DNA of 43,838 nucleotides from positions 69,096-112,933 of the forward strand of contig JAHDFM010000008.1 of the NCBI GenBank assembly GCA_020628165.1, read 5' to 3'. Source of the DNA: Bdellovibrionales bacterium. Lineage in GTDB: Bacteria > Bdellovibrionota > Bdellovibrionia > Bdellovibrionales > UBA1609. Numbering within the stretch: the first letter of the stretch is position 1; each line of letters opens with the position of its first letter. Below are positions 33,480 through 43,708 of the stretch, in pieces. The notes beneath the pieces are model-generated. The model saw only the letters and a program-made list of their open reading frames with translations, ran no database searches and was not told where the DNA came from. Both the position numbers and the translations under genes were made by a program.

Positions 33480-34208
33480 TTACTTACTAGTTATAGCTTT
33501 GAGTTCTGTGATTTCACTTTTAATGGTGTTGCTGTTCGATTGAAGGTCGAGGATTTGATACTTTATTGTGTTGATCTGATCTTGCAAACTGATTCGGCCG
33601 CCATCATTACCGTGGATGATAGCTTGTTGCAATTTCTTTTTGAGGCCGTTCTGTTTATCTTTTAACTGGCTTATTTGTTGATCGATCTGGTTTAGTTTGG
33701 ATTCTTTTTTCCGTATGCTTTTAGATACAAAGGTTTGCTTTGCTTGGTTGTAAGCTGCCAAAAATTCTTTTTCTACATTTTTTGGGCAGACATTTAAATA
33801 CTCTTCACCCTTGGCTCCAGCAATTTTTGCGTTGGTTGGTGAGCAGTATTTTCTTAAGCCTTTGTTGTAGGCGTTTTTCATGGTGACGGCATTGTAGTTT
33901 TCACACAATGGGAAGTCGTAAGTTTTACCAGCTTGCCCTAGTTGTTGGCCTAAATCAGGTTGGCACTTTTTTTCGCGCATAAATTTAAAGCCGCGGTCAA
34001 GCTGCTGGTAACTGATGTTAACACCGGCAGCCTCACATCTTTTAACATAGTTATCGCTATCAAGAAAATCACCACTCTCAGCTATTTTTTTTCCGCGCTC
34101 ATACCAGTTGGTGCTATCGCAGTTCTTTTTGAATGAAGAACTGCAGGCACTCATTGATAAAGTACAAAAAAATAAAATGAGGTAATGATTTACTTTGTAG
34201 CTTTTCAT
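33480..34208 (-). CDS. DUF2799-like lipoprotein with coiled coil (paralogue 2)
   Basis: The 242-residue lipoprotein has a lipobox-type signal (ILFFCTLSMSAC) and a repeated C-x(6)-W-x(2)-x-G pattern (CDSTNWYERGKKIAESG), spaced Gly and Cys residues (KYCSPTNAKIAGAKGEEYLNVCP) like the DUF2799 family, then a long heptad-rich coiled coil (about 165-240; KESKLNQIDQQISQLKDKQ). It is the second of two tandem paralogues, 5 bases after the first, and they share domain order throughout. Possibly a periplasmic or outer-membrane lipoprotein pair that self-associates by coiled coils. Function unknown. Confidence 0.7.
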   Translation of the reverse strand: MKSYKVNHYLILFFCTLSMSACSSSFKKNCDSTNWYERGKKIAESGDFLDSDNYVKRCEAAGVNISYQQLDRGFKFMREKKCQPDLGQQLGQAGKTYDFPLCENYNAVTMKNAYNKGLRKYCSPTNAKIAGAKGEEYLNVCPKNVEKEFLAAYNQAKQTFVSKSIRKKESKLNQIDQQISQLKDKQNGLKKKLQQAIIHGNDGGRISLQDQINTIKYQILDLQSNSNTIKSEITELKAITSK

Positions 34209-34213
34209 AGAGA

Positions 34214-34786
34214 TTACATAGACTCCATTTGCATGAGTTTTTTGTCGAGGCTTTCTTTTTCTTTTTCGACTAGTTTTTGCTCTTGTCTGAGCTTGTCGAC
34301 TTTAATTGATTTCATGGCAACTTGTGGGCCAGTGAGGCGGCCTGAAACCATTTCATCCTGCATTTTTGCAATCTGATCATTAATAGACTCAATTTTTGAT
34401 TCTTTTTTCTTGATCTGAGATTTCACATCATAGATTCTCATTCCTTTTTTGTGAGCAGCAGCAAAAGCAGCGCTCATTCCTTTAGGGCAAACGTTTGGAT
34501 TGCTTCGTCCCTTGGAGCCTAAGTCGTAACCATTAGAAGGTGTACAAAATGTTTTGACGCCGTTATTGTAACCTTTGTCGTAAGCTTTCTTATCAGCTGT
34601 GATACCGAACTCTTTGCATTCTTTAACATAAGAGTAGAATTTTTTACTTTTAACACCTTTGGCTCCATCTTTTTCACCAATAGCAGCCCAGTCGCCAACT
34701 TCACATTCTTCTTTAGAGATACTAGCGCAGCCAACTGTGAACCCTAGAGTGCAAATAATAATTATAAGCAAATTCAATTTTTTCAT
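34214..34786 (-). CDS. DUF2799-like lipoprotein with coiled coil (paralogue 1)
   Basis: The 190-residue lipoprotein starts after AGGAG (6 bases upstream) with lipobox signal LGFTVGC. It contains CEVGDWAAIGEKDGAKG, the DUF2799 core, then FCTPSNGYDLGSKGRSNPNVCP and a coiled coil (about 130-185; SQIKKKESKIESINDQIAKM). It is the smaller twin of the downstream gene (33480-34208): the same C/W/G landmarks recur in the same order. Close spacing indicates cotranscription. Function unknown. Confidence 0.73.
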   Translation of the reverse strand: MKKLNLLIIIICTLGFTVGCASISKEECEVGDWAAIGEKDGAKGVKSKKFYSYVKECKEFGITADKKAYDKGYNNGVKTFCTPSNGYDLGSKGRSNPNVCPKGMSAAFAAAHKKGMRIYDVKSQIKKKESKIESINDQIAKMQDEMVSGRLTGPQVAMKSIKVDKLRQEQKLVEKEKESLDKKLMQMESM

Positions 34787-35086
34787 GATTTCTCCTAAAA
34801 TATAAATTTAAAATATGGATGAAAAAATCTACCAAAATAAAATTACTTTGGTCAATTGGTAGAAGTGTGTATTTGTTAAGAAGTTTGATTTGAGTTGGTT
34901 TTTTTTTTCACACCCAAATATAATTTTACAGAAAAAAAGTTGTTCTGCTATTGAACCTCAGTGAGGGGTGGGTTGTAGAAAAACGATAAAAATTGAGCAT
35001 TTAAAGATTGCTTTTAAATTATAATGGCGCTTAGTTTTTCTGCATTTCTTTAAGTAATCAGCTTATGACTTTTTCTTAACTATATA
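34787..35086. other. 300-base AT-rich gap, nothing recognised
   Basis: The gap between the DUF2799 pair and the nucleotidyltransferase-like gene should hold the promoter of the pair. I see no repeat, hairpin or ORF worth naming. Confidence 0.4.
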
Positions 35087-35989
35087 TTAAGCGCCCTTAA
35101 TTTGATTGTAGCATGCTTTGGCATTTGTTTGTGTATTGTGCTCATTGATCCATTTATTTAAGTCGAAGCTGATTTGGCTTCTTTGGTTCTCAATATGGCT
35201 TAAGACATCAAGTCTTTTTAAAAAGTTGTAGGTTTTTGAAGATTGGTCCCTGCTGAACAATCGCTCTATATAATAGTCATCAACACCATTGAGGTTAAAA
35301 GGTTTATCGCTAATGGCATTTTTTAGCTTTATAAAATCTTTATCAGAGTAATTAAATCCTTTTCCATGAAGTCTTGCAATGTGTATAGCTCGTTTAATAG
35401 GGGTGACCTTAAGAGCGGGCCAGTTGATGATTTTCATTTTTTTGTTGAGTGTGCTTTTGTAGCCCTGGTGCGGGTCAATGATTTTAAGTTGAGATCTTTT
35501 GTTTTTTGTTAGCATCGATGTGATTTCGTTAAGTGGGCGGTCTAAATTTATAAATATTTTTTCTATATTGGTGTAGCCTCGTTCTAGAGCAATTTGAACA
35601 GTGTCATAAAATTTTAAATCAAAAATAATCCCATCGATCTCAAGGTGAACAAAAAAGCCTTGAGTGATCTCTTGAGTTTGTTGGTCGGTGGTAATGATTC
35701 CCGTTTTCATGTCTTTGACGTTTTCAATGATACCTAATTTGCTCAGAGCTGTTGTTGCTTGCAGTTTTGTCCAGTTGGATCCGAAGATTGCAATGTCCAC
35801 ATCTCTCGGAGTGAGTGGCGTGCCGAGGTGAGAGTGTGAAATAATTTCTCGTGAAAAACCATGGGCGCTGTAGAGTTCAAAAGGGACAACTTTACTAATT
35901 TGTTGAACTCTATCGCTATAAACATCTGCATAAAGGCAGTGGTTGAGTATAGTAACTAATAAGTAGATAGTTAGCTTGTGCGTGCTTAA
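35087..35989 (-). CDS. Exported nucleotidyltransferase-like protein with no canonical start codon
   Basis: From the in-frame GTG at 35800 the reading frame continues upstream to a stop at 35990-35992. The extension reads VVPFELYSAHGFSREIISH and then SHLGTPLTPRDVDIAIFGS, which fits the G-[G/F]-x-x-R ... D-x-D layout of poly(A)-polymerase/tRNA nucleotidyltransferase head domains. Before it lies a signal-peptide-like stretch, KLTIYLLVTILNHCLYA. So the gene very likely starts near 35989, but that stretch has no ATG, GTG, TTG or CTG; ACG (35983), ATC (35968) or ATA (35950) are the only near-start codons. It may use a rare start, be broken at its 5' end, or be misread. Function unknown. The 35989 boundary marks the open frame, not a proven start. 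Confidence 0.5.
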   Translation of the reverse strand, partial: LSTHKLTIYLLVTILNHCLYADVYSDRVQQISKVVPFELYSAHGFSREIISHSHLGTPLTPRDVDIAIFGSNWTKLQATTALSKLGIIENVKDMKTGIITTDQQTQEITQGFFVHLEIDGIIFDLKFYDTVQIALERGYTNIEKIFINLDRPLNEITSMLTKNKRSQLKIIDPHQGYKSTLNKKMKIINWPALKVTPIKRAIHIARLHGKGFNYSDKDFIKLKNAISDKPFNLNGVDDYYIERLFSRDQSSKTYNFLKRLDVLSHIENQRSQISFDLNKWINEHNTQTNAKACYNQIKGA

Positions 35990-36313
35990 TTAATTAGCAC
36001 TTGATGACTGTGAAAGCTACGCGATTGAAGTCTTTTCAAGTTTTATGGAGTTGAATTAATGATCTTTGTAATAACAAATTAGAATTACAAACAGAGTCCT
36101 GCTGATTTATTGATCAAAAAACTATGTCCCAATGTTAGTAGGAGCTTTGACACAAAGTTCTAGTTGCTTACAAAATTCATTGAAATATCAATCTCTTATT
36201 GCCTAAACTCGAAGGACATTTTAATAATAACTAATTGCAAATGAAAACAAACTGAAACGTAGGTCTGCATTCTTTCGTGTGTAGAAATGTTCGTTAACAT
36301 ATGTAGGTTATAT
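35990..36313. other. 324-base gap upstream of actA
   Basis: The gap holds the actABCDEF promoter and the 5' region of the divergent nucleotidyltransferase-like gene. At 35981-35999 GTGCT and AGCAC flank an AT palindrome. No confident promoter could be named. Confidence 0.4.
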
Positions 36314-36865
36314 ATGAAGAAACATGTGACGGCAGCGGTAATAGCGATAGCACTCTTAGGTGGACTCTCCGCCTATATCTATATGCTATCGAATAACAAA
36401 ATAACATTTGGATACAACGTTGGTTATCAGCCGACACAGCCAATCCCTTTCTCGCACAAATTGCACTCGGGACAGATGGGCGTTGACTGTAAGTTCTGTC
36501 ATACAGGCGTTGCAAGCACTCGTCATGCCAGTGTTCCAAGTTTAAATGTCTGTATGAATTGCCACAATAACTTGGCCATCACAGACGCCAGCGGCAATGA
36601 AAGTCCGCACATCACTAAACTCAAAGAGGCTTACAACAACAACAAGCCTATTGAGTGGCAAAAAGTCAATTTACTACCTGATCACGTAAAGTTTAATCAC
36701 GCCCCACACACACTTGCAGGCAAGCAATGTAACGAGTGTCACGGGCCCATTGAAACAATGGCTGAGGTTTATCAGTGGTCGAGTTTATCCATGGGTTTTT
36801 GTGTGAACTGTCACCGCAAACCTGAGAACAATGCACCCCTTAACTGCTCAACTTGTCACTATTAA
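36314..36865 (+). CDS. actA: Alternative complex III pentahaem cytochrome c subunit ActA
   Basis: ActA is the membrane-anchored multihaem electron carrier of alternative complex III, a quinol oxidising complex that replaces bc1. The start at 36314 (MKKHVTAAVIA) has TAGG six bases upstream and gives an N-terminal membrane anchor (about 5-25). Five CXXCH motifs occur in the 183 residues: about 59-63, 80-84, 139-143, 163-167 and 178-182 (the last ends the protein, CSTCHY). This is the family pattern, with extra His residues (FSHKLHSG, FNHAPH) as axial ligands. It is 14 bases from ActB. Confidence 0.95.
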   Translation: MKKHVTAAVIAIALLGGLSAYIYMLSNNKITFGYNVGYQPTQPIPFSHKLHSGQMGVDCKFCHTGVASTRHASVPSLNVCMNCHNNLAITDASGNESPHITKLKEAYNNNKPIEWQKVNLLPDHVKFNHAPHTLAGKQCNECHGPIETMAEVYQWSSLSMGFCVNCHRKPENNAPLNCSTCHY

Positions 36866-36879
36866 CGGAGAACGGAGCT

Positions 36880-39800
36880 ATGGAAAAATCAAATAAGTAT
36901 TGGCAAAGTTTAGAAGAGTGGAGAAATGATCCTAAATTTAAGGAGCTAGTTAACTCTGAGTTTATGACAAGTCCACTTGCTGGTGACGGTGAAGTCACAG
37001 AAGAAGAAGGTCCAGCAAGACGACATTTCTTAAAGTTGATGGGCGCAAGCATGGCGTTGACAACTTTTGGTTGTGTTCGAAGACCTGCGCAAAAGATTGT
37101 ACCTTACGCCAACAGGCCTCATGAAATTGTTCCAGGCGTCGCTAACTACTATGCCTCTTCATTTGTAGATGGTGTTGAAGGCTTTGGAACCGTAGTTACA
37201 ACGAGAGAAGGGCGTCCTATTAAATTAGAGGGTAATAAAAGTCACCCAGCCAACTTTGGTGGCATGTCGGCGAGGGCACACTCACACGTGTTAAGCCTGT
37301 ATGATCCTGACCGTGCCAACGGCCCAAAAAATAATTTACTTAACGAGCAAAGAACAAACAAAGACACAGTCAATACCACTTGGAAAAGTGCTGACGCTGC
37401 GATCTCTAAACAGCTAGCTAAAGGTGGCGTAGCGGTATTAACGGGGAGTGTTTCATCTCCGACCACAAAAGCGTTATTGAATACTTTCAAGACTGCATTT
37501 TCTGCAGATCACTATGCTTGGGACTCCATCGGTTTAGGTCATGTTTCACAAGCGCAAAAACTGTGTTACGGCCAATCTGTTGTCCCTGCGTATAGATTAG
37601 ATAAAGCTAAGTACATTGTTTCAGTTGATGCCGATTTATTGGGATCTTATTTAAATCCAACTCGTCAAAGCAAAGGCTTTGCTCAAGGGCGAAAGAAGCT
37701 CAATGATGACATGAATAAACTCGTTGTGTTTGAAACACTCATGACTCTAACTGGAACAAACGCTGATGAGAGGTTTGTGATTCATCCAGGTGAACAGGCT
37801 TCGTTGGTTCTTGCCTTAACTCACGAGGTGGTTTCTGAACTTGGCTTTTCAGGTGGCTTTGAAGGAGTCACAAGCTTTACAGCCAGTCATCACGAAAAGA
37901 TGAAGCCTCGTTTTGCTAAAGCACTCAATGCCATTGCGAAAGAGCTTATTAGCTACCGTGGAGATGCTTTAGTTGCGGCAGGAAGTCCTCAGTCACAAGA
38001 CGAAAATGCCATTCCTTTACAAATAGCTGTCAATTTATTGAACACAATTCTTGGCAATGACGGAAAAACCGTTGACCACTCAAACTCCTACTCTTTTATC
38101 ACTGGCTCTGATGCTCAGATGTACAACTTAATTGAAAAAATGAAGTCTGGGTCTGTTAAAACTTTAGTGATCCAAGGCGTGAACCCAGCTTATGCATGGG
38201 GCGATAGCTTTGCTGAAGCCGCTAAGAATGTTGAAATGGTGGTTTATGTTGGTGATAGAAATGATGAGACAGGTTCGATTTCACACTACCTTCTGACAGA
38301 GTCGCACGCTCTTGAGTCTTGGGGCGATGCTGAAGTCATCAAAGGTGTTTACAGCATTCAACAGCCAACCATACGTCCTTTATATGATACGCGCTCTTTC
38401 AACGAAACCTTACTTGCTTGGTTAAACAAAGGCAGTGAAGGTGATGATAAGACTGCTCATGATTATGTGAAATCATATTGGTCGTCTAAGATCAAAGGCC
38501 CTTCATGGAATAATGTTTTACAAAACGGTGTTTTTACAGAAGCCAACTTGCCATCTGGTGGACAGAGAAGTTTTAACAGAACGGCTCTGAATTACTTAAA
38601 AAAATTAACTCCAGTAAGCGGTTTGACTTTAAATATGTACTCAACGGTTGGTTTAAGAGACGGCAGCCTTGCCAATGTTTCTTGGTTGCAGGAGTTTCCT
38701 GATCCAGTCACGAAAATATGCTGGGACAACTATGCGACTGTTTCGCCAAAATATGCCGCTGAAAACTCTCTGAAAGAAGGCGATGTGGTTAAACTTACAT
38801 CTGGTAAAAACAGTTTAACAGTTCCTGTTCATATTCAACCAGGGCAAAGTGACAAAGCTGTAGGTTTAGCTCTTGGTTATGGTCGTTGGGCTGCTGGTGA
38901 AGTGGCCAACAAAGTGGGTGTACGCTCTATAGTTTTTGCCAAAGACTTTAAAAACACAATGGGTCACAACCGTGTATTAGCCTCTTTGCCGGTCAAATTA
39001 GAAAAGACGGGCAAAAGCATTCCACTTGCCAATGTTCAAGGCCACCACTCAATGGAAGGTCGACAAATAGTTGTTGAAACCACTTTAAAAGATTTCCAAA
39101 AAAATCCTGAGTCTGGAATTCATCGCCACAAAATTTTCAGTTTGTGGAGCAAACACAAGTACACAGGCCACAAGTGGGCCCTTTCTGTTGATTTGAATTC
39201 ATGCACAGGTTGCGGATCATGCATCATCGCTTGTCAGTCGGAAAACAACATTCCAACTGTCGGTAAGAAGTATGTTCTCAATGGCCGCGAAATGCACTGG
39301 ATGCGTGTTGATCGCTATTATGTTGGTGACCCAGAAAACCCGAGTGCAGTTCATCAGCCGTTAATGTGCTTTCACTGCGACAACGCTCCTTGTGAAACGG
39401 TTTGTCCGGTACTTGCCACTGTTCACAGTGACGAAGGCACTAACGACATGATTTATAACCGTTGTGTTGGAACGAGGTACTGTGCCAACAACTGTCCTTA
39501 CAAAGTAAGACGCTTCAACTGGTTTAGTTACACAAGTGTTAAAACTCCACTCCATATGGCAATGAACCCAGAAGTGACTGTGAGAAGCCGAGGTGTGATG
39601 GAAAAATGCACTTTCTGTAACCACAGAATCAAAGAAGTTCAAAACAAACAGCGAGTGGCAAAAACAAAATACAAAGATGGCGACATCCTGACAGCTTGTC
39701 AGCAGTCGTGTCCGACTGATGCTCTCGTCTTTGGTGATATGAACGATCCAAACTCGCAAGTGAGTAAAGATTTTGCCGACAAAAGAACTTACATTTTATT

Positions 39801-39897
39801 AGAGGAGTTAAACAACACTCCATCGGTGAGGTACAAAACAAAGATTCGCAATGTTGCTAGCCTCAAAAAAGATAAACACCATGGTGGAGGACACTAA
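36880..39897 (+). CDS. actB: Alternative complex III molybdopterin-type iron-sulfur subunit ActB
   Basis: ActB is the large periplasmic subunit, a fusion of a molybdopterin oxidoreductase-like domain (thought to have lost the cofactor) and an iron-sulfur domain. The start at 36880 has GGAG motifs upstream. At residues 47-52 a twin-arginine motif, RRHFLK, precedes a hydrophobic segment ([13 protein letters not shown]), the export signal. Residues to about 740 form the MopB-like part; from about 774 come four cysteine clusters: [37 protein letters not shown] and CTFCNHRI with CQQSCP. These fit three 4Fe-4S and one 3Fe-4S centre. The length of 1005 aa is normal. Confidence 0.95.
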   Translation: MEKSNKYWQSLEEWRNDPKFKELVNSEFMTSPLAGDGEVTEEEGPARRHFLKLMGASMALTTFGCVRRPAQKIVPYANRPHEIVPGVANYYASSFVDGVEGFGTVVTTREGRPIKLEGNKSHPANFGGMSARAHSHVLSLYDPDRANGPKNNLLNEQRTNKDTVNTTWKSADAAISKQLAKGGVAVLTGSVSSPTTKALLNTFKTAFSADHYAWDSIGLGHVSQAQKLCYGQSVVPAYRLDKAKYIVSVDADLLGSYLNPTRQSKGFAQGRKKLNDDMNKLVVFETLMTLTGTNADERFVIHPGEQASLVLALTHEVVSELGFSGGFEGVTSFTASHHEKMKPRFAKALNAIAKELISYRGDALVAAGSPQSQDENAIPLQIAVNLLNTILGNDGKTVDHSNSYSFITGSDAQMYNLIEKMKSGSVKTLVIQGVNPAYAWGDSFAEAAKNVEMVVYVGDRNDETGSISHYLLTESHALESWGDAEVIKGVYSIQQPTIRPLYDTRSFNETLLAWLNKGSEGDDKTAHDYVKSYWSSKIKGPSWNNVLQNGVFTEANLPSGGQRSFNRTALNYLKKLTPVSGLTLNMYSTVGLRDGSLANVSWLQEFPDPVTKICWDNYATVSPKYAAENSLKEGDVVKLTSGKNSLTVPVHIQPGQSDKAVGLALGYGRWAAGEVANKVGVRSIVFAKDFKNTMGHNRVLASLPVKLEKTGKSIPLANVQGHHSMEGRQIVVETTLKDFQKNPESGIHRHKIFSLWSKHKYTGHKWALSVDLNSCTGCGSCIIACQSENNIPTVGKKYVLNGREMHWMRVDRYYVGDPENPSAVHQPLMCFHCDNAPCETVCPVLATVHSDEGTNDMIYNRCVGTRYCANNCPYKVRRFNWFSYTSVKTPLHMAMNPEVTVRSRGVMEKCTFCNHRIKEVQNKQRVAKTKYKDGDILTACQQSCPTDALVFGDMNDPNSQVSKDFADKRTYILLEELNNTPSVRYKTKIRNVASLKKDKHHGGGH

Positions 39898-41252
39898 TGT
39901 TAAAACGCAGACCATTAGTCACTGGCGACAAAACTTATAAAGACGTTACTGACGATATATGTGAACTTATCGAGCGCCCACCCGGGATCCATTTTATGGG
40001 TCTTTTCCTTGGGGTGAAGGCGCTTTTCGTATTTTATCTCGTAGTTCTTGCCTTTATCGTATCAACAGGCATGGGCCTTATGGGTGTGAACCATCCAGTG
40101 GGTTGGGGAACAGACATTATCACTTTCGTTTTTTGGATTGGTATTGGTCACGCGGGAACTTTGATTTCTGCGGTTCTTTTCTTATTTAGGCAAAAGTGGC
40201 GAACATCCATTGCGCGAACAGCTGAGGCGATGACCGTCTTCGCGGTGATGACTGCCGGGCTTTTTCCAATTTTACATACAGGCCGACCTTGGCTAGCTTA
40301 CTGGTTGCTACCATACCCTAACCAAAGAGGCCCATTGTGGGTGAACTTTAGATCACCTCTCATTTGGGATGTTTTCGCGGTATCAACATATGCAACTGTT
40401 TCCATTGTGTTCTGGTATGTTGGGTTGATTCCTGACTTTGCAACAGTTAGAGACCGTGCTAAAAACCCAATCCGCAAAAAGATATACGGAATATTATCTC
40501 TCGGTTGGAGAGGAACAGCAAGAGATTGGAACCACTATGAGATGGTTTACATGCTTCTTGCAGGTCTATCGACACCACTCGTTTTATCGGTGCACAGTAT
40601 TGTCTCCTTTGACTTTGCCGTGGCTCAATTGCCGGGTTGGCACACAACTATCTTCCCGCCGTACTTTGTGGCTGGTGCGATCTTCTCTGGTTTTGCCATG
40701 GTGATCACCTTGATGGTTTTGGTGAGACATTTTTACCCTCCTTTCAAAAACTACGTCACACTCGATCATATGGAAGTAATGAACAAAATCATTATGGTGA
40801 CAGGTTTACTTGTTGGTTACGCTTACGGATCTGAGTTCTTTATTGCTTGGTACTCGGGCGCTCCGTATGAGCAATATGCTTTCATTAACAGAGCATTTGG
40901 GCCATACGCTTGGTCATATTGGATTATGATCTCTTGTAACGTGATATCACCACAAGTGTTCTGGTTTAAAAAGTTCAGACGAAGTATTCCAGTGATGTTT
41001 GTGGCCTCTATATTTGTGAACATAGGAATGTGGTTTGAACGTTACGTGATTACCATTACAACTCACAGAGACTTCTTGCCAGCCAACTGGGGCGACTTTG
41101 TCATGACTTTCTTTGACTTAGGGGCCTTGTTCGGAAGTTTTGGTATGTTCTTCTTACTGTTTTTACTTTACTTGCGCTTGGTACCAGCCGTTTCTATCGC
41201 AGAGGTCAAACCGGTCCTCTTTGTTGGAAAGGATAAAGGAGGGCATCACTAA
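39897..41252 (+). CDS. actC: Alternative complex III membrane subunit ActC (NrfD-like)
   Basis: ActC is a quinol-binding NrfD/PsrC-like integral membrane subunit. The 451-residue protein has about ten membrane segments (e.g. [85 protein letters not shown]). It shows the ActC hallmarks [11 protein letters not shown] and [29 protein letters not shown]. It begins on the last base of the actB stop (TAATG), so translation is coupled, and actD follows the same way. Confidence 0.95.
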   Translation: MLKRRPLVTGDKTYKDVTDDICELIERPPGIHFMGLFLGVKALFVFYLVVLAFIVSTGMGLMGVNHPVGWGTDIITFVFWIGIGHAGTLISAVLFLFRQKWRTSIARTAEAMTVFAVMTAGLFPILHTGRPWLAYWLLPYPNQRGPLWVNFRSPLIWDVFAVSTYATVSIVFWYVGLIPDFATVRDRAKNPIRKKIYGILSLGWRGTARDWNHYEMVYMLLAGLSTPLVLSVHSIVSFDFAVAQLPGWHTTIFPPYFVAGAIFSGFAMVITLMVLVRHFYPPFKNYVTLDHMEVMNKIIMVTGLLVGYAYGSEFFIAWYSGAPYEQYAFINRAFGPYAWSYWIMISCNVISPQVFWFKKFRRSIPVMFVASIFVNIGMWFERYVITITTHRDFLPANWGDFVMTFFDLGALFGSFGMFFLLFLLYLRLVPAVSIAEVKPVLFVGKDKGGHH

Positions 41253-41809
41253 TGATTAATCCAATCACTGTTATAGAAAATCTTTTGCGACCGAAGGCTA
41301 AAAAAGGCTATGTCGGTTTGTTTCTCGACGAACACCAAATGGTGGATGCTGCCAGAGAAGTGCGTGAGTCGGGTGTTAGTAACTTTGAAGCGATCAGTCC
41401 GTTTCCAGTCCACGGCATTGATGAGGCTATGGACATTCCGAGGTCATTCATACCATGGGTCACCTTTGTAATGGGGCTAACTGGTTGTGCTTTAGGTGTG
41501 CTTTTCACTTGGTGGGCTTCGGCAGTTGATTGGCCAATCATTGTAGGTGGTAAGCCGATGTTTTCACTGGCTGCATTTATCCCGGTGATTTTTGAGCTGA
41601 CAATTTTATTTGCTGCTTTGAGCTCTGTTGGTGCCATGTTTTACATCAATGGCTTACCAAAAATTGATCCTGTGATCATTGATCCAGATTTGACTTGTCA
41701 CAAATTTGCTATTTTTGTGCCTGAATGTTCGAGTGGGTTTAATAAAGAAAGTTTAGATAAAATTTTTAACAATCATGGTGCCATTGAAACGCGCCCTGCG
41801 GAGTTTTAG
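41252..41809 (+). CDS. actD: Alternative complex III subunit ActD (DUF3341)
   Basis: ActD is a small membrane subunit with the DUF3341 domain. The 185-residue protein has a cytoplasmic start containing the family motif (VGLFLDEHQMVDAAREVRESG, FPVHGIDEAMDIPRS), two membrane helices (about 65-90, FVMGLTGCALGVLFTWWAS; and about 105-130, IPVIFELTILFAALSSVGAMF) and a soluble end (DPDLTCHKFAIFV). The ATG shares its A with the actC stop. Only 2 bases lie before actE. Confidence 0.94.
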   Translation: MINPITVIENLLRPKAKKGYVGLFLDEHQMVDAAREVRESGVSNFEAISPFPVHGIDEAMDIPRSFIPWVTFVMGLTGCALGVLFTWWASAVDWPIIVGGKPMFSLAAFIPVIFELTILFAALSSVGAMFYINGLPKIDPVIIDPDLTCHKFAIFVPECSSGFNKESLDKIFNNHGAIETRPAEF

Positions 41810-41811
41810 TT

Positions 41812-42357
41812 ATGAGGTTACTGTCCGTAATTTTTATTTCAATGCTTTTGGTTTCATGCAATGGTGGTAAAGATGCGCCTAACATTGAATTGATTCAAAA
41901 TATGATGGATCAAGAATCTATAAAAGCACAAGACTGGGATCCTAAACAGCCTGGCAAAGCAATGATGCTAGAGCCACCTGAGGGCACTGTCCCTGTGAAT
42001 TATCAGCCGTACAAATATGCTGGTGATTTGGTGGGTGCCGAGCAAAATTTGGTAAACCCTTTAAAAGACGATATGTCTCCAGCTATTTTAGATATGGGAC
42101 AAAAGAATTATCAAATTTATTGTGGTGTTTGTCATGGTACTGGTGGAGCAGGAGATGGCTCAGTTGTTGCTAAGATGATTAGAAAACCACCTTCGCTCAT
42201 TAACGAAAGAGCCACTGGCTTTAATGATGGTCGTTTGTTTCATATTATATCTGATGGCTACGGTATGATGTCTAATTACCGCAAACAAGTTCGCGATGAA
42301 AAAGCGAGATGGGCCATTGTTAATTATATTCGCACACTTCAAAAAAAGAAAAATTGA
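41812..42357 (+). CDS. actE: Alternative complex III monohaem cytochrome c subunit ActE
   Basis: ActE is the monohaem cytochrome c of the complex, passing electrons to soluble carriers or an oxidase. It is a lipoprotein: MRLLSVIFISMLLVSC puts the lipidated Cys at 16. One haem site, CGVCH, lies at residues 104-108 (QIYCGVCHGTGGAGDG), and the axial Met is probably within GYGMMSNY near 147. The 181-residue length and the segment DWDPKQPGKAMMLEPPEGTVPVNYQP before the domain are typical of ActE. Confidence 0.93.
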   Translation: MRLLSVIFISMLLVSCNGGKDAPNIELIQNMMDQESIKAQDWDPKQPGKAMMLEPPEGTVPVNYQPYKYAGDLVGAEQNLVNPLKDDMSPAILDMGQKNYQIYCGVCHGTGGAGDGSVVAKMIRKPPSLINERATGFNDGRLFHIISDGYGMMSNYRKQVRDEKARWAIVNYIRTLQKKKN

Positions 42358-42379
42358 TAGGTAGAGGAGAAATTTAAAC

Positions 42380-43600
42380 ATGGGTGGACATACAAATTAT
42401 GTAAAACCGGACAAACCAAACACTTGGAATATCAGTCCTAGGTTAAAGACCTTATCTGCTATCTTTATGTTTATTGGAGTTATCTGTTTGGCATTGACAT
42501 TATTTAACGATAAGTCGAGAGCCTGGCATGCTTACTTAGTTGGTTTATTTTATTTCACATCGCTTGCGTTGGGTGGGTTGTTTTTTACAGCCATACAACA
42601 CGTAACTAACGCAGGTTGGAGTGTGAACATACGCAGAATTATGGAATCACTAACAGCCTTTTTACCTTGGGCTTTTGGTTTAACTATCATTTTTATTGGT
42701 GGAAACTTTATTGCTGGCATGGACGTTTACGATTGGTTCTTCAAAGACCGAATTGCTGCTGACCACTTACTGCAACACAAAGAGCCTTATCTTAACCCAA
42801 CATTTTTTATCATTAGAACATTATTGTTCTTTGGTGGATGGATGTACTTGTGTAAAAAGATCGTGGGTAGTTCATTAAAGCAAGATACCTCTGGTGACGT
42901 TTCACTCACTCACAAGTGTGTGCCTTTATCGATTGCGTTTTTATTGTTCTTTTCTCTTTCGTACTCATTGTTCAGTGTGGACACATTAATGAGTCTTGAA
43001 GCGCATTGGTTCAGTACTATTTTTGGTGTTTATGCCTTTGCTGGTCTTTTTCAATCCACTCTTTGTGTGATGATTTTGATCATTGCTTATTTACTCAAGA
43101 AAGGTTTGATCAATCAATACGTCAACGAAAATCACTTACATGATTTAGGAAAGTTTCTTTTTGGCTTTGTGGTTTTTTGGGCTTATATCGCATTTTCGCA
43201 GTACATGCTCATTTGGTATGCTAACTTACCAGAAGAAACGATTTTCTTTAAACCAAGACAGAAAGACACCTGGTTGTTGGTATCTTTGGGCCTAATTGTC
43301 TTTAAGTTCATCGTTCCATTCTTTGCATTATTGCCTAAGTGGGCAAAGAGAAACATCAACCACTTGGTAGCAGTGAGTATCTTATTGTTGATCACTCAGT
43401 TTGTAGACTTATATTGGTTAGTGTATCCAAACTTAAATACGGACCACAGTTTTGTATTTGGTTTTCAAGATGTTGGAATTTTCTTAGGCTTTTTAGGGTT
43501 ATTTATGTTTGCAGTGATGAAGTTTTTATCAAGTCATGCAGTTATCCCATACAACGACCCAAGGATCCACGAGTCCATGTCTCACGAAGTTGTGTACTAA
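42380..43600 (+). CDS. actF: Alternative complex III membrane subunit ActF (NrfD-like)
   Basis: ActF is the second NrfD-like quinol-binding membrane subunit. The 406-residue protein has about ten hydrophobic segments and the family landmarks: HAYLVGLFYFTSLALGGLFF, HVTNAGWSVNIRR, HKEPYLNPTFFIIRTLLFFG, AHWFSTIFGVYAFAGLFQST and FWAYIAFSQYMLIWYANLPEE. It starts after AGAGGAGA upstream of ATG and is the last gene of actABCDEF, followed by a terminator, so cytochrome oxidase genes are not in the same visible transcript. No assembly factor lies inside the window. Confidence 0.95.
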   Translation: MGGHTNYVKPDKPNTWNISPRLKTLSAIFMFIGVICLALTLFNDKSRAWHAYLVGLFYFTSLALGGLFFTAIQHVTNAGWSVNIRRIMESLTAFLPWAFGLTIIFIGGNFIAGMDVYDWFFKDRIAADHLLQHKEPYLNPTFFIIRTLLFFGGWMYLCKKIVGSSLKQDTSGDVSLTHKCVPLSIAFLLFFSLSYSLFSVDTLMSLEAHWFSTIFGVYAFAGLFQSTLCVMILIIAYLLKKGLINQYVNENHLHDLGKFLFGFVVFWAYIAFSQYMLIWYANLPEETIFFKPRQKDTWLLVSLGLIVFKFIVPFFALLPKWAKRNINHLVAVSILLLITQFVDLYWLVYPNLNTDHSFVFGFQDVGIFLGFLGLFMFAVMKFLSSHAVIPYNDPRIHESMSHEVVY

Positions 43601-43625
43601 TCACAAATTACAATTTAAATTTAAG

Positions 43626-43652
43626 AAAGGCTCGCATAAGCGAGCTTTTTTT
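43626..43652 (+). terminator. Terminator of the actABCDEF operon
   Basis: GCTCGC (43630-43635) and GCGAGC (43640-43645) pair around ATAA and are followed by seven T. Flanking A and T bases extend the stem. It lies 25 bases past the actF stop. Confidence 0.92.
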
Positions 43653-43708
43653 ATATTTAAGAAAAAGGTTTTATTTTTTAAAAGAGATTTTATTGTCAAA
43701 AGATGAGT

